From Galdieria sulphuraria (lineage: Eukaryota; Rhodophyta; Bangiophyceae; Galdieriales; Galdieriaceae), in assembly GCF_000341285.1 (NCBI RefSeq), contig NW_005178461.1, positions 62,001 through 126,000 of the forward strand: 64,000 nt of DNA, written 5' to 3'. The position numbers and the translations under genes are program-made. The stretch's first letter is position 1; each line of letters begins with the position of its first letter. Shown here one piece after another: positions 52,943 to 63,343 of this stretch. A model generated the notes under the pieces. It saw nothing but the letters and a program-made list of their open reading frames with translations. It made no database searches and was not told the DNA's origin.

Positions 52943-53809
52943 TCAACACTCAAAATGTATAGGAGTAATATTCTTCAACTGTTTTCCTATACGAATTTCC
53001 TGCAACAGTTGTTCTCTTGGAGTAAGAGGTTCTAAGTGGACTTGTTTCTGTTGCAATGGTGTGGAACGAAGACGGTCTCTGCCATATTGTATTTCTATCA
53101 GCAGTTGATCTCGCAGTTTCGTGTCCACGCTGTGACGATGTTCCATCTTTCGAAAGGGCGGAGCTTTGGAAGAAGACTTGCTCTCCTTTCGAGGACTATT
53201 CTTTGACTCTTTTTGCTGGAAAGACTCTCCTTCCACCATCTTTTTGAAAGATTGGGTTAAAGATTCTTCACTCTGTTCCTCATTTAAACTGACTCTTCTA
53301 CTACAGAGTATAGTGGAACGCTGTTTCTTGCCATACTCTGCAAGGGAGTCATCACACTCTTTTCTTCTTTCACTCATTTGTGAAACCACTGACTCAGCGT
53401 CGTTTTCATCAATTACTTCAGTATACTTTTTAGTTGTCTTCGTTGACGCTTTTTTGTTTCCCTCCCCTTGAATATATTTAGAGATAATATTTTGTATATG
53501 TTCCTCTTCATCGACAGCACAGTTGTAGTTTTCTTCAGTGATATCTGAATAGGCGACTACCGAAGATACATTATAACTGCTACCATCATCTGAACAAGGA
53601 TATCTCTTCGTTGAGCTACTTCTACTCTTTTCCTCATATGTTGTTCTTCTCAAATAAGCACTTGAATTTTGTGAAAAAGCTTGTTTTTCGGTTGGATACG
53701 AAAAACCAATTCGATGACGTATAAGCTTATCCCACGTTCCAAATACCAACCACGGTGGTGGCTTTTGTTGTTCAAGATAGCGTTGTCGTTGGTTGAACGA
53801 CATATCCAT
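52943..53809 (-). CDS. Protein with two tandem C-terminal WH2-like motifs
   Basis: About 288 residues from the ATG at 53809 (MDMSFNQRQRYLEQQK). The N-terminus carries PPPWLVFGTWDKL; the middle is Ser/Lys/Glu-rich and disordered. The last 65 residues contain RDQLLIEIQYGRDRLRS and REQLLQEIRIGKQLKNI, each fitting the WH2 pattern (R..LL..I..G..L+). WH2 motifs bind actin monomers, and two in tandem suggest a filament nucleator or G-actin-binding adaptor (inference). No other domain was recognised. The gene stops 10 bp from the TspO gene end. Confidence 0.6.
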   Translation of the reverse strand: MDMSFNQRQRYLEQQKPPPWLVFGTWDKLIRHRIGFSYPTEKQAFSQNSSAYLRRTTYEEKSRSSSTKRYPCSDDGSSYNVSSVVAYSDITEENYNCAVDEEEHIQNIISKYIQGEGNKKASTKTTKKYTEVIDENDAESVVSQMSERRKECDDSLAEYGKKQRSTILCSRRVSLNEEQSEESLTQSFKKMVEGESFQQKESKNSPRKESKSSSKAPPFRKMEHRHSVDTKLRDQLLIEIQYGRDRLRSTPLQQKQVHLEPLTPREQLLQEIRIGKQLKNITPIHFEC

Positions 53810-54265
53810 GTCACTCACTCTCACCGAACAAAACGAAAACCTAATGATGAACTCAAAAGAAAAATGCAGTCTGAATGCGCCTAAAACCCAACTCCCATAC
53901 AAATTGTGCCGTTTCAAATCAACAACTTATATTTATTTCAACAGTCAAGACAAATGAAAAGAAAACAATGATATCATATCAAGTCTCGATCAAAATAATC
54001 TGTTTCCTTCTTCTACTATGTCCTATTCATCTCTCTCCTGCGTTTATCAACGTAGAACATCCTATTTGTACAACACAGTCATTTCAATTATCAGAGTCAT
54101 CTCGGCGATTTTGACTCATTCGAAACCTGAAAATGATAAGCACAATTGAGCTAATTGTAATCCATCCAATTCATACCACCGGTGGAATGTACTCCGGACT
54201 TGACTCCAAATATTTGAAGACTCCCTATCAACTGAAGTCCTATAAAATATTAGTAAATAAGTAAT
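53810..54265. other. Intergenic stretch between WH2 and rhomboid genes
   Basis: Mostly unannotated. The plus-strand open frame 53875-54114 has no family resemblance. On the minus strand 54260-54116 remains in frame with an alternative last exon of the rhomboid gene (see that entry). Confidence 0.35.
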
Positions 54266-55468
54266 TCACAATGATATATCGAACCTCGGGCGTTTACGAG
54301 TTTCCAATTCCAAGCCATGGATATCATTTGTATACCAAAGTCTTGTCGTCTTTCTCTGTTGATAATCTTTTGCAATATCTCTTTTCTTGTATTCATAATA
54401 TGCCAATCTATCGAACCCAAAGTTTACGTCATAAATATTACAACTGCCTTACTCCTTACCCAAAAGCTGCACCTCCTAAATGAGCAGCAAAGTCGATTCT
54501 TCCAAAGTTACCAAGTAAACCAGTGGCATCCAGTAAGGCCCAAATCACACATCTACTAACAGTTAACCGAATGATGACAAGTTCAAAAACCAAAACGTAC
54601 GCATCCTTAGCCTTTAAAGGATATCCAAAAAAGTAAATATCTCGATTGGGAAATAACATTGCATACATAAACATTATTGCCATTACTGAACCAGATGCGC
54701 CAAGACTCAGCTACATCAAAACATTCACACTAGAGATTCAGGATTTTATAATAACAACGCTTACTGCATCACCCCGCAAAAGGTACTTGGATAATAGACT
54801 AGTAAGACTCGAAGAAAGACCACCTGCTAAATATAAGACGAAAAAGCGCTCTGGAGTTATTATTCGACAAACATCGGATCCAAAATGCATCAAAAGAAAC
54901 ATATTAGAGAAAAGGTGAAAAAAACTATGAAACGGTACAAGATTAGATGAGACTTTTGGATAAAAAAGAAACCTACCCAGCATGACTGAAATTGCAAGTC
55001 AAAAGAGTATGAACACGACCTCCCTTCACTGTAGACAACGAGCAGGTAAAATGACGAGATAAAAAGGGAACAAAGCTAGGAATCTTCCACGCCAAGTAAA
55101 CAACCGCATTCATACCAACCAGGGCCAGCAATAAAGAGCCTTCAGGTGTTTTAAGGTCTCTCTACAAAAAAGATAAAACTAAAAATCAACAGAGTCCGTA
55201 GCTAAACGCTAACCTTAACCCTTCTGTATGCCATATCTGAAAGTTCATTGAACATAGAAAGTGTTTCTTTAATTTGCTCCGAAATACTAAAAGGATACCA
55301 GTCCACTTTGTTGCTATTATAAGCAAAGGTTCCTGAACTCCCCAAAAACAACACGCCTAAGCTACTTTTCTTTGTTGCACTATTCAGATTTTTCTTAAAA
55401 AACAAAGGAACTGAAAGAGAACGAAAACTGCGGTAATATAAACGTGAGAATAGAGAAATGAACCTCAT
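54266..55468 (-). CDS. PARL-type mitochondrial rhomboid protease
   Basis: Five exons on the minus strand: 55468-55214, 55161-54977, 54924-54765, 54710-54460 and 54407-54266; introns of 52, 52, 54 and 52 nt. About 330 residues. The N-terminus MRFISLFSRLYYRSFRSLSV is a mitochondrial presequence. Rhomboid marks are FSHAGFFHLFSNMFLLMHFG (conserved HxxxN), the catalytic serine motif LSLGASGSVMA and the histidine motif DFAAHLGGAAFG. Together they make a PARL/Pcp1-like active site. The family cleaves mitochondrial inner-membrane proteins. The ATG is the first after a stop. A possible extra intron (donor GTTCGA in the last exon) would replace the final residues by a longer tail ending near 54116 with IWSQVRSTFHRWY, similar to the end of PARL. 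Confidence 0.9.
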
Positions 55469-55817
55469 ATTGTAGACAATGTTGATCACTCCCAATTCAA
55501 AACATCTTTCATGAATTCATTTTTAGATGCATGCAAAACTTTTCTAGAAGTGAAATTTGCTAGTTTGTATAGTTAAATTTCTATTAAGATAGAATCTTGA
55601 AAATAGAAGAACATGTGTTCCAGTGGCATACAACAGCTATGGAGAAATTAAAGTTTTTAAAATTATACACAAGGCAACATTGATGAGTGTTGAAACGACT
55701 CTAATATCTCTACTGTTGTTCCAAGGAAGTGTGAAGAACCGACTGGGTTGATTACCACCGTTCTTGTAAAAATTATGGAAGCAATTCGGAATTGATTTCA
55801 GTCTTTGGAAGTTCAGC
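55469..55817. other. Intergenic region between divergent rhomboid and ZNHIT2 genes
   Basis: About 350 bp, AT-rich, no coding frame of note. The two promoters must lie here. Confidence 0.45.
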
Positions 55818-56915
55818 ATGAATCAGCTCGAGTCTGCGGATATTGGAACGCGTACAAGAAGAATATGCGGTGTCTGTTCAAAGAAAGAGGCTCCCTATCG
55901 TTGTCCAAAATGTCATATGGCATATTGTTCAAAGGATTGTTATGAAAGTCACAATATATCCTGTCTTGAACAGTTCAGTAGCTCCTTTACGGAATCCCTT
56001 CGCAACGTTTTTGCGTCGGAATCAGAGAAAACGCAAATGAAACAACTGCTTCAGCGACACTGGGATGAATATTCAGAAGATAATGCTTTGAGCGTGGAAG
56101 ATGAAACCGAAATACTGGAAGAGGCACTTCACAGGCTAGACGTGGATGAACCGGAAGCGGTTTTTTCTAGTTTACCTGAGAGATTTCAGCAAAAATTTCA
56201 AAGGCTTTTAGCAAACGGTGAAATTGAGGATCTTGTACAAGTCTGGAAGCCTTGGTGGGAGGAAGAAGAGCCTACGATTGTGGAGATCTCAAAGAATAAC
56301 TCTGACACTGTTGGTCACAGAAAAGTCAAATTTGAAGACTGCAACCAAGAGAAACCCCACTTTAAACAAGAGCCGTCAGTAACTTTGAACCTACATGTAG
56401 TAGAAATATGTTACGCCTATTGCTATTGTATGCGATTGTTTAATGGAGACTTGCATATAGACTGTCTCGACAGTTTTCAGTGCCTTTTATCTATATCAAA
56501 AGTTCTCTCGGAAGATCGCCGATATTCATCAATTTCGGAAGTTTTATATTCTGTCTTACGCCATTCACAAGAAGATATTCACTATTCCAACTCAAAAGAT
56601 TTTTCGATCCTTCTTATTCGGGATACACGTATCGTTGTAGGTAAAGGATGTAAATGGATCCTGCGAGCAATTGAGGAAGCTCAAGAACTAGCCAAGGCTG
56701 CTCGTCAGGAACTCAAAAAAAATAATTATAATAGAGATTGGTTTCAGACAACACTAAAAGTAGAGAAGAAACTAGGTTACTTCAAATTTTTTGTAGAATC
56801 ACGTTGGGACGAAACTTGGACCAAATATTTTTGTCAGAATCTTGAATTATTTGAACAGCAACAGCTAGAAAACCTAAAGGAAAGTTTCCAATTTTCAAAG
56901 AATAGAAAGAAATGA
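55818..56915 (+). CDS. Zinc-finger HIT domain protein, ZNHIT2-like
   Basis: Single exon, 365 residues. The N-terminal HIT finger reads CGVCSKKEAPYRCPKCHMAY, then CSKDCYESHNISC. A characteristic ZNHIT2 order follows: RFQQKFQRLLANGEIEDLV and WKPWWEEEEP, and a helical C-terminal domain. ZNHIT2 connects R2TP/URI1 chaperones with the PRPF8/U5 snRNP assembly pathway in animals. The long acidic segment around residues 90-125 is variable in the family. Confidence 0.85.
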   Translation: MNQLESADIGTRTRRICGVCSKKEAPYRCPKCHMAYCSKDCYESHNISCLEQFSSSFTESLRNVFASESEKTQMKQLLQRHWDEYSEDNALSVEDETEILEEALHRLDVDEPEAVFSSLPERFQQKFQRLLANGEIEDLVQVWKPWWEEEEPTIVEISKNNSDTVGHRKVKFEDCNQEKPHFKQEPSVTLNLHVVEICYAYCYCMRLFNGDLHIDCLDSFQCLLSISKVLSEDRRYSSISEVLYSVLRHSQEDIHYSNSKDFSILLIRDTRIVVGKGCKWILRAIEEAQELAKAARQELKKNNYNRDWFQTTLKVEKKLGYFKFFVESRWDETWTKYFCQNLELFEQQQLENLKESFQFSKNRKK

Positions 56916-57496
56916 GATCTTTAAATGCCAATTTCTCAGTATCTGTTTAGAAAATGAAGCCTCATTGAAATTTATAGGTAAATTTGGGTTTCTTTCGGTT
57001 CACTCTCTAGTCATAAAGGAACGCAAAGCTTCTAATTATTACTCAAAGGATACGCCGAAATTTGGATGATTCGTTTTACGAACTTTCTTCCCCAAAATAA
57101 ATCTTATTATTAAAGTTTACCATCTAGATTTGTTATAATCATGACAATCCTGAATTAAAAAAAATTAATTTGCCACTCGTTAAGCTTTGATTTACAAAAA
57201 ATTCTGAACCTTGATTACAATTTTATGTTGGCTTAAAGCGAATTAAATTAAATTGAATTTATTGAAATTGACATCACCATTACGATTAATATTGTTGATG
57301 CCGTTTTTCTAAAGAAGAACATTCTTTGATAATAAATTTGTATAAAAATGACTAAAATTGCAATTATCGATAGTTCTTTATGTAAATTATAAAAAAGTGA
57401 AAATTTTCACTTGATGGAAAATGCACTTTGAGCTGAACTTGAATTCTGGACTGCATTATTAGTTTAACTTTTCGTAATTTAATTATCGGAAACATT
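56916..57496. other. AT-rich intergenic stretch with an 18-bp perfect palindrome
   Basis: No coding frame was recognised in 581 bp between the convergent ZNHIT2 and eEFSec genes. The region is markedly more AT-rich than elsewhere. AAGTGAAAATTTTCACTT at 57395-57412 is a perfect palindrome. A SECIS-like structure was looked for and not found by eye. Confidence 0.5.
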
Positions 57497-59122
57497 CTAC
57501 AAGTCTTCTTGGGTGATATACACATTTTTTTTCTTGGTTTCGTGGTCAACAGAGAAAACTTTATGAAACACGAATTCTACTTTTGATCCTGTCTCTGGTA
57601 TTTTCTCAGATTGTGATAAGAGTCTGACTCGTAACTTGCCGGATTTCCCGAATTTGCCCTCGATGTATCCACGAACACCATTCTCAAAACTGACTCTCAT
57701 TTTTTCGAAAATTTCGACATTGGCGTCTTTTTGAAAAAATCCCTTCACTATGAGAATTTGATTATCTTGTATTCTTTCAACAGTTCCTTGACGTTTCTTT
57801 ATCTTGGTAAGATGCAACATATCATTCTTTTTATCTGTTACGACTGCTGATGCCGTATCATGCATTTGCGCCAAGACATCTCCATGGAATGCAATTCTAC
57901 ATCGACTCACCTCAGTGTCCCAGTCTAAACGCGAAGCTATGAATCCAACTTTCGGATAAATACATAGAGGAATGTCAGTTTTTATCAAAGCAAAAAAAAT
58001 CTTGTTAGGATTGGAATCTCTATCATCATTTTCCAGTTGCTTTTCATAGAAGTACCTTTCATCGAATGAAAAACAATCCTTCATTTGGCAATGAGAATAC
58101 ATGGAGAAGAAAGTTACTGTAGCAACTGCTGTGGAATGTCCAACAGTCACATGAAATTTTGACTTGGACAAACACTCTTCTCGATAGAAACGTACTTTGT
58201 GTGCCGAGGTTATAAAACAAGTGGATAAAGACAAATATCCTGGAATAGCCAAGAATCCTCGTTCGACTTTGTCGGAAGGACATCGCGATATACAAATGGC
58301 TACTCGTTCTCCTTGTCCACATTGTGTAACTGGTTTACGATATATCTGCATACTCTTTACCTTCCTTGATATTCCAATATTTGGTATGTGTATCAGATCA
58401 CCCACATGAATGGCACCTTGTAATACAGTTCCTGTGAAAACAGTTCCATGTCCCTTTACTCCAAAACAATGATCAAAAGCAAATAGAAACTTTCCTTCAT
58501 GGCTTCTCTCGGGAATCGGTATATACTTCGCAATAGTACTTAGAAGCTCTTCCATTCCCCAAGGCTGCACATTTTCTGATATATGAGGTTCCAGTTTCTC
58601 TCTTTGACTGGGATTAGCAGCAACGAACACATAAGGGGCATCCTTAAACTTTGTTTGTTGAAGTGCCTTGAAAGTTCTCTTCTTCATTAGAGCCATCTTT
58701 TGAGTGCGTTCATCGGGAGGAATCAAATCTATCTTGCTGAATACAATGATTGCTTTGTCAGTCACCAATTCTCCAACTACTATACATTCAGAAGTTTGCA
58801 TTTGTATACCCTTTGTGACATCAATCACTAATAGTAAAGCATCTATAATCTTCGAACCTCCTAATACTGTCTTCAAGAGGGAAGCGTGACCAGGACAGTC
58901 AACCAAAGTTATCTGTACTTGTTCAGAGGTTTCTTCTTTATCTTTTTGTAACATAAAAGCAGAAAATCCCAAGTCCAAGGTGATTCCTCTTTCAGAACTC
59001 TGAGGATGCTTGTCTAAAGCAGCTGTCGATAGTATAGTGCTAATGGAACGAACCAAACTAGTTTTTCCACTATCCACGTGTCCCAAAACACCAATATTTA
59101 TATTTATAGTATTTTTATTCAT
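57497..59122 (-). CDS. Selenocysteine-specific elongation factor (eEFSec/SelB)
   Basis: One exon, 541 residues from the ATG at 59122. GTPase motifs: NIGVLGHVDSGKT (G1), ERGITLDLGFS (G2), DCPGH (G3); G4 reads FSKIDLIPP, i.e. SKxD where NKxD is usual. Further family phrases: FDHCFGVKGHGTVFTGTVLQ and FHVTVGHSTAVATVTFF. These match eEFSec, including the C-terminal eukaryotic extension. The protein brings Sec-tRNA to in-frame UGA codons with SBP2/SECIS, so it implies selenoprotein synthesis in this organism. The unusual serine at G4 deserves checking. Convergent with ZNHIT2; divergent with HisC with 66 bp between the ATGs. Confidence 0.92.
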   Translation of the reverse strand: MNKNTININIGVLGHVDSGKTSLVRSISTILSTAALDKHPQSSERGITLDLGFSAFMLQKDKEETSEQVQITLVDCPGHASLLKTVLGGSKIIDALLLVIDVTKGIQMQTSECIVVGELVTDKAIIVFSKIDLIPPDERTQKMALMKKRTFKALQQTKFKDAPYVFVAANPSQREKLEPHISENVQPWGMEELLSTIAKYIPIPERSHEGKFLFAFDHCFGVKGHGTVFTGTVLQGAIHVGDLIHIPNIGISRKVKSMQIYRKPVTQCGQGERVAICISRCPSDKVERGFLAIPGYLSLSTCFITSAHKVRFYREECLSKSKFHVTVGHSTAVATVTFFSMYSHCQMKDCFSFDERYFYEKQLENDDRDSNPNKIFFALIKTDIPLCIYPKVGFIASRLDWDTEVSRCRIAFHGDVLAQMHDTASAVVTDKKNDMLHLTKIKKRQGTVERIQDNQILIVKGFFQKDANVEIFEKMRVSFENGVRGYIEGKFGKSGKLRVRLLSQSEKIPETGSKVEFVFHKVFSVDHETKKKNVYITQEDL

Positions 59123-59188
59123 TCCTGAACGAGTCTTCCTGTTCAAGTCTTCAGACTTGCAGTTGAATCATTGTTGACGAATTTTTAC

Positions 59189-60737
59189 ATGGCTTGGTTA
59201 GATTGTCGAGAGCTGTCGTTCTTATACAGTCATCAGTTTATTGGGTATCGTGGACAATCCCGACAGTTGAAATCAACTTGTTAGTATTTTTTGTTATTTT
59301 GTGTCGTTAGGATAACGTTGTTATTTAGGTAGGTTTGTTGGATGCTTCGAAACAGTCATACGCCGTCATAAGTTGTCAAAGTCGAGTTATTCGCTTCGAA
59401 TGGAAGAACAGAATAGAATTCCAGATGAACCTGAACTTCCGCCTTTTCTTGATGAAGAACAGGCGAAGAGATATGGTTACGTGATGCCCTCTGATCCTGA
59501 AGATGATTTGGAAATTAGAATGAATGCGAAATATAAGGATCCTGAGGAGTCTTTGCCTCTCCACTATTCAGCTTTAGGAGGCATTAGGCGACCTGCCCGC
59601 CATCCTTTTGGTAAAGCTGCTAGATATTCCTCTTATGATGAAGTTCGGGAAGAAGTTTTAAGAATGGAGCCCTATGTTCCGATATATCCAACGGAAGTGA
59701 TTGCTGAAAAGATTGGAAAGCGAGTAGACGACATAGTCAAGTTGGATGCTAATGAGAATCCTTATGGACCTGCACCTTCAGTATTCAAAGTCTTATCGAA
59801 CGCTTCATATCTTCATTTGTATCCAGATCCTGAGTCACGCTTCCTGAGGAAGAAGATTGCAGAATATGTTGGAGTTCATGAAGAACAGATTATTACAGGC
59901 GCAGGTGCTGATGATTTGATTGATATGATTTTCCGTCTGTTTATATGTCCTGGAGTGGGAGATTCGATAGTTATATTTCCGCCAACTTTTGGAATGTATA
60001 AATTTGATGCTGATCTTTATGAGGCACATGTCTTTTATGCTTGGCGTGAAGATTCAACTATTCAGAAATTGCCAATAGATAGAGTAAAGGGTTTGTTTGA
60101 ACCAGAGACTTTGGGACCTTTTCCAAAGATTGCTTTTATTGCGTCTCCCAATAATCCTGACGGTTCTGTTGTTTCGGATGATGATTTGAAAGAATTGTTA
60201 GACTTGCCTATGACAGTTGTTTTGGATGAAGCTTATTTTGAGTTTTCAGGAAAGACTCACGTGGATTGGTTGAAAGACTACGACAATTTGATAATCTTAC
60301 GTACCTTTTCTAAATGGGCAGGTTTAGCTGGACTTCGACTCGGTTATGGTATTTTCCCTGAAAGTATTGTGAGTCAAGTATGGAAGATAAAGCAGCCTTA
60401 TAATGTTAATGTAGCTGCTCAATTAGCGGGAATAGCAACGTTGGAGGAGAAGGATTTGATGCTTCAACGAGTGGAAAAGATAAAGTTGGAACGTGAAAGA
60501 TTTTATCAACGTATTTCTTCTTATCAATCTTGGCTCATTCCTTATCCATCAGAAGCCAACTTTGTTCTATGTCAAGTTAAAGGTGGAAGAAATGCTCGGG
60601 ACATTTATAACAAGTTGATGAAAAGAGGAATATTGATTCGATATTATGATACGAAGGCACTTTCTAACTGTATTCGCATTTCTATGGGAACTCCACAACA
60701 AATGGATATTTTATATGATGCATTGGATACTTTATAA
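59189..60737 (+). CDS. Histidinol-phosphate aminotransferase with plastid transit peptide
   Basis: Exon 1 is 59189-59279 and exon 2 59329-60737 (49-nt intron, phase 1). The spliced 499-residue protein begins MAWLDCRELSFLYSHQFIGY and continues through RFVGCFETVIRRHKLSKSSY into MEEQNRIPDE. The first about 60 residues are basic and hydroxylated, fitting a transit peptide. Enzyme motifs: KLDANENPYGPAPSVF, PDPESRFLRK, FIASPNNPDGS, DEAYFEFSG and RTFSKWAGLAGLRLGYG with the PLP lysine near residue 359. It makes histidinol phosphate from imidazole-acetol phosphate in histidine synthesis. A second, intron-free start (ATG 59400) would lose the transit peptide. Confidence 0.92.
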
Positions 60738-60796
60738 AGTTGCTATAAGTAAATGGAGAATATTCTTTTTGCATAGTTTTTGTGGGTGGTAGAGAA

Positions 60797-61209
60797 ATGA
60801 GATTGCTAACTTACAACTTTTTACAGTGTCCAAAGACCAAAACTTTTCCGTTAATATTGGAACCTACACAAGTAGAAACTATAGAAACTGAATATAATAA
60901 GGAATTCATCCTACGCATGATACCTAGATTGGATTGGAACCTGGTTCGACAAGTTAGTAGACAGTTTGCGTTTGGTGAACTACCACAAGTAGCTCCCAAA
61001 GAAAGCACAGAAGATGAAGAAACTTTCCGATTACTTCATAAAATGTTATTGGAGGTACGTTTCTATTCTCAGCTACTATCCAAGTTTCAATTATTCAACC
61101 ATAAAAGACTCATATCAAGGAAGGAGTGCTGAAAAGTCAAGATGGAACTATCTATCCCATAAAAGATGGTATTCCTAATATGCTCATAACACAAGTAAAC
61201 GATGAGTGA
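60797..61209 (+). CDS. TRM112: TRM112-type methyltransferase activator subunit
   Basis: Exons 60797-61054 and 61108-61209; the 53-nt intron uses AAAAG as acceptor, giving LLLE-THIKEGVLKSQDGTIY, which follows the family pattern LLLEVEVIEGTL. About 119 residues. Start MRLLTYNFLQC, the core RMIPRLDWNLVRQ and the end YPIKDGIPNMLITQV are TRM112-like. TRM112 activates several tRNA, rRNA and protein methyltransferases (Trm9, Trm11, Mtq2, Bud23). The gene sits 59 bp from HisC on the same strand and converges with the proteasome gene. Confidence 0.93.
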
Positions 61210-61269
61210 GCAAGCCGTTGTTTATTTCTTCAGAGAATAAAATCACACAACATTTTCCTAAAACTTCTT

Positions 61270-62116
<847 letters not shown>

Positions 62117-62162
62117 TCAAGCGCCAATTAATTAATACGATTCATTTTTTTTTCTGTCGACA

Positions 62163-63194
62163 ATGTTTGGATCCGTTGCTGCTACACAAACAACCAGTAT
62201 GGGACCCTTTTCGACTAGTAGTTTATTTACAAGCCCTAATAGTACTGCCAATCTACCCAGTACAGGATGGTCACAACCAACTTACAATAATAGTTTCGGT
62301 ATGACACAAAACATACAGCCAAACCCACCCACTCTTGGAACTAGCAACTTTCCCTCAGTTTCTGGTGGACAAAACTATGCAACCAGCTACCCAATCAACT
62401 CATTGAATCAGTTACCAGATATACAACAAATGAAAGAAGCTTTCAACCTACAAAGTTCTTCTTGTCGCTTTCGATATATATTTTATAACGCTTCCACCAT
62501 GGCTGCCACAGTGGCCCAACAAGTACCTCAAGGAATGGACTCCACTTTATGGGAACAGATTCAAAGGAATAACCCAGATCCTAGTCGCCTGGTACCTGTT
62601 CAGCTTTCCGGTTTTGATGAATTGCAAACCCGTATACAACAACAGAGTACAAGGGTGCAAGAACACCTGCAAGCCTTGACGGGAATTGAAAATATTTTGT
62701 CCGAATGTTCGGATATAGAAAGGACACAATGTGCACTAAAATTGGCAGAATTCCGTAATCGATATTACACGTTATTTCGTAGGTTGGTACAATTCATCGG
62801 ACGAGTTTGGTGTTTATTATCCCGGGGGCGGGCTCTTAGAATCGAAGAAAATCAGATGAAGGATGCTTTGGAAGCGCTGCAGAGACGCGTAAGTTCTCCA
62901 GGTGAGCTTCACGATAAATTGGCGGATTTGATTGAGCTCTTCAGAACCAATATTTCTCTTCAAAAGTTTAACGTAAGACAGTTTTTTCCCGAAACAAGAA
63001 TTTTTCTCAATGTGTTCTAGGAGCTACATAAACAGACGTCACTGAGAAAAGAGTCATTAGAGCGTATATATAGAGTGATAAGTAAACAACAAGAAGGATT
63101 GGATCTTTTGCTTCAAGTTTCCTATCAGTTGGAGAGTGATTTGAATATACTCGCCGATGGCTTGAAGTCTTTGGTCTCCAATGCAATGGCATGA
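62163..63194 (+). CDS. NUP54: Nucleoporin NUP54-like
   Basis: Exons 62163-62972 and 63021-63194 with a 48-nt intron, 327 residues. The N-terminus begins MFGSVAATQTTSMGPFST with FG-like and Q/N/S-rich sequence. The helical core contains NPDPSRLVPVQLSGFDELQT, RQSPGELHDKL-like and DLIELFRTNISLQKFNELH, matching the NUP54 pattern NPDPEKLIPVPVVGFKEL. With NUP58 and NUP62 it forms the central channel complex. The splice restores the continuous helix from FN into ELHKQTSLRKE. Confidence 0.85.
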
Positions 63195-63343
63195 TTCCAT
63201 CGATTCGTTCTTCCGTTGTGAATCTCCAGAAATTGTTACAATTTGCCCCGTTGTCGGGACACAACTCAAGAGGTGCAATAATCATCGGGTGATTGAATTT
63301 GCTATCTCGTTGTGACTGCCGTTGTTTGTCCGTTGATACTAGA

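Noticed and set aside
53875-54114. 79-codon plus frame with a hydrophobic stretch
   Set aside because: Isolated, lacking homologues known to me, and antisense to a possible rhomboid alternative exon.
56916-57496. Possible SECIS element near the eEFSec gene
   Set aside because: No ATGA...AA...GA core with a supporting stem seen by eye.
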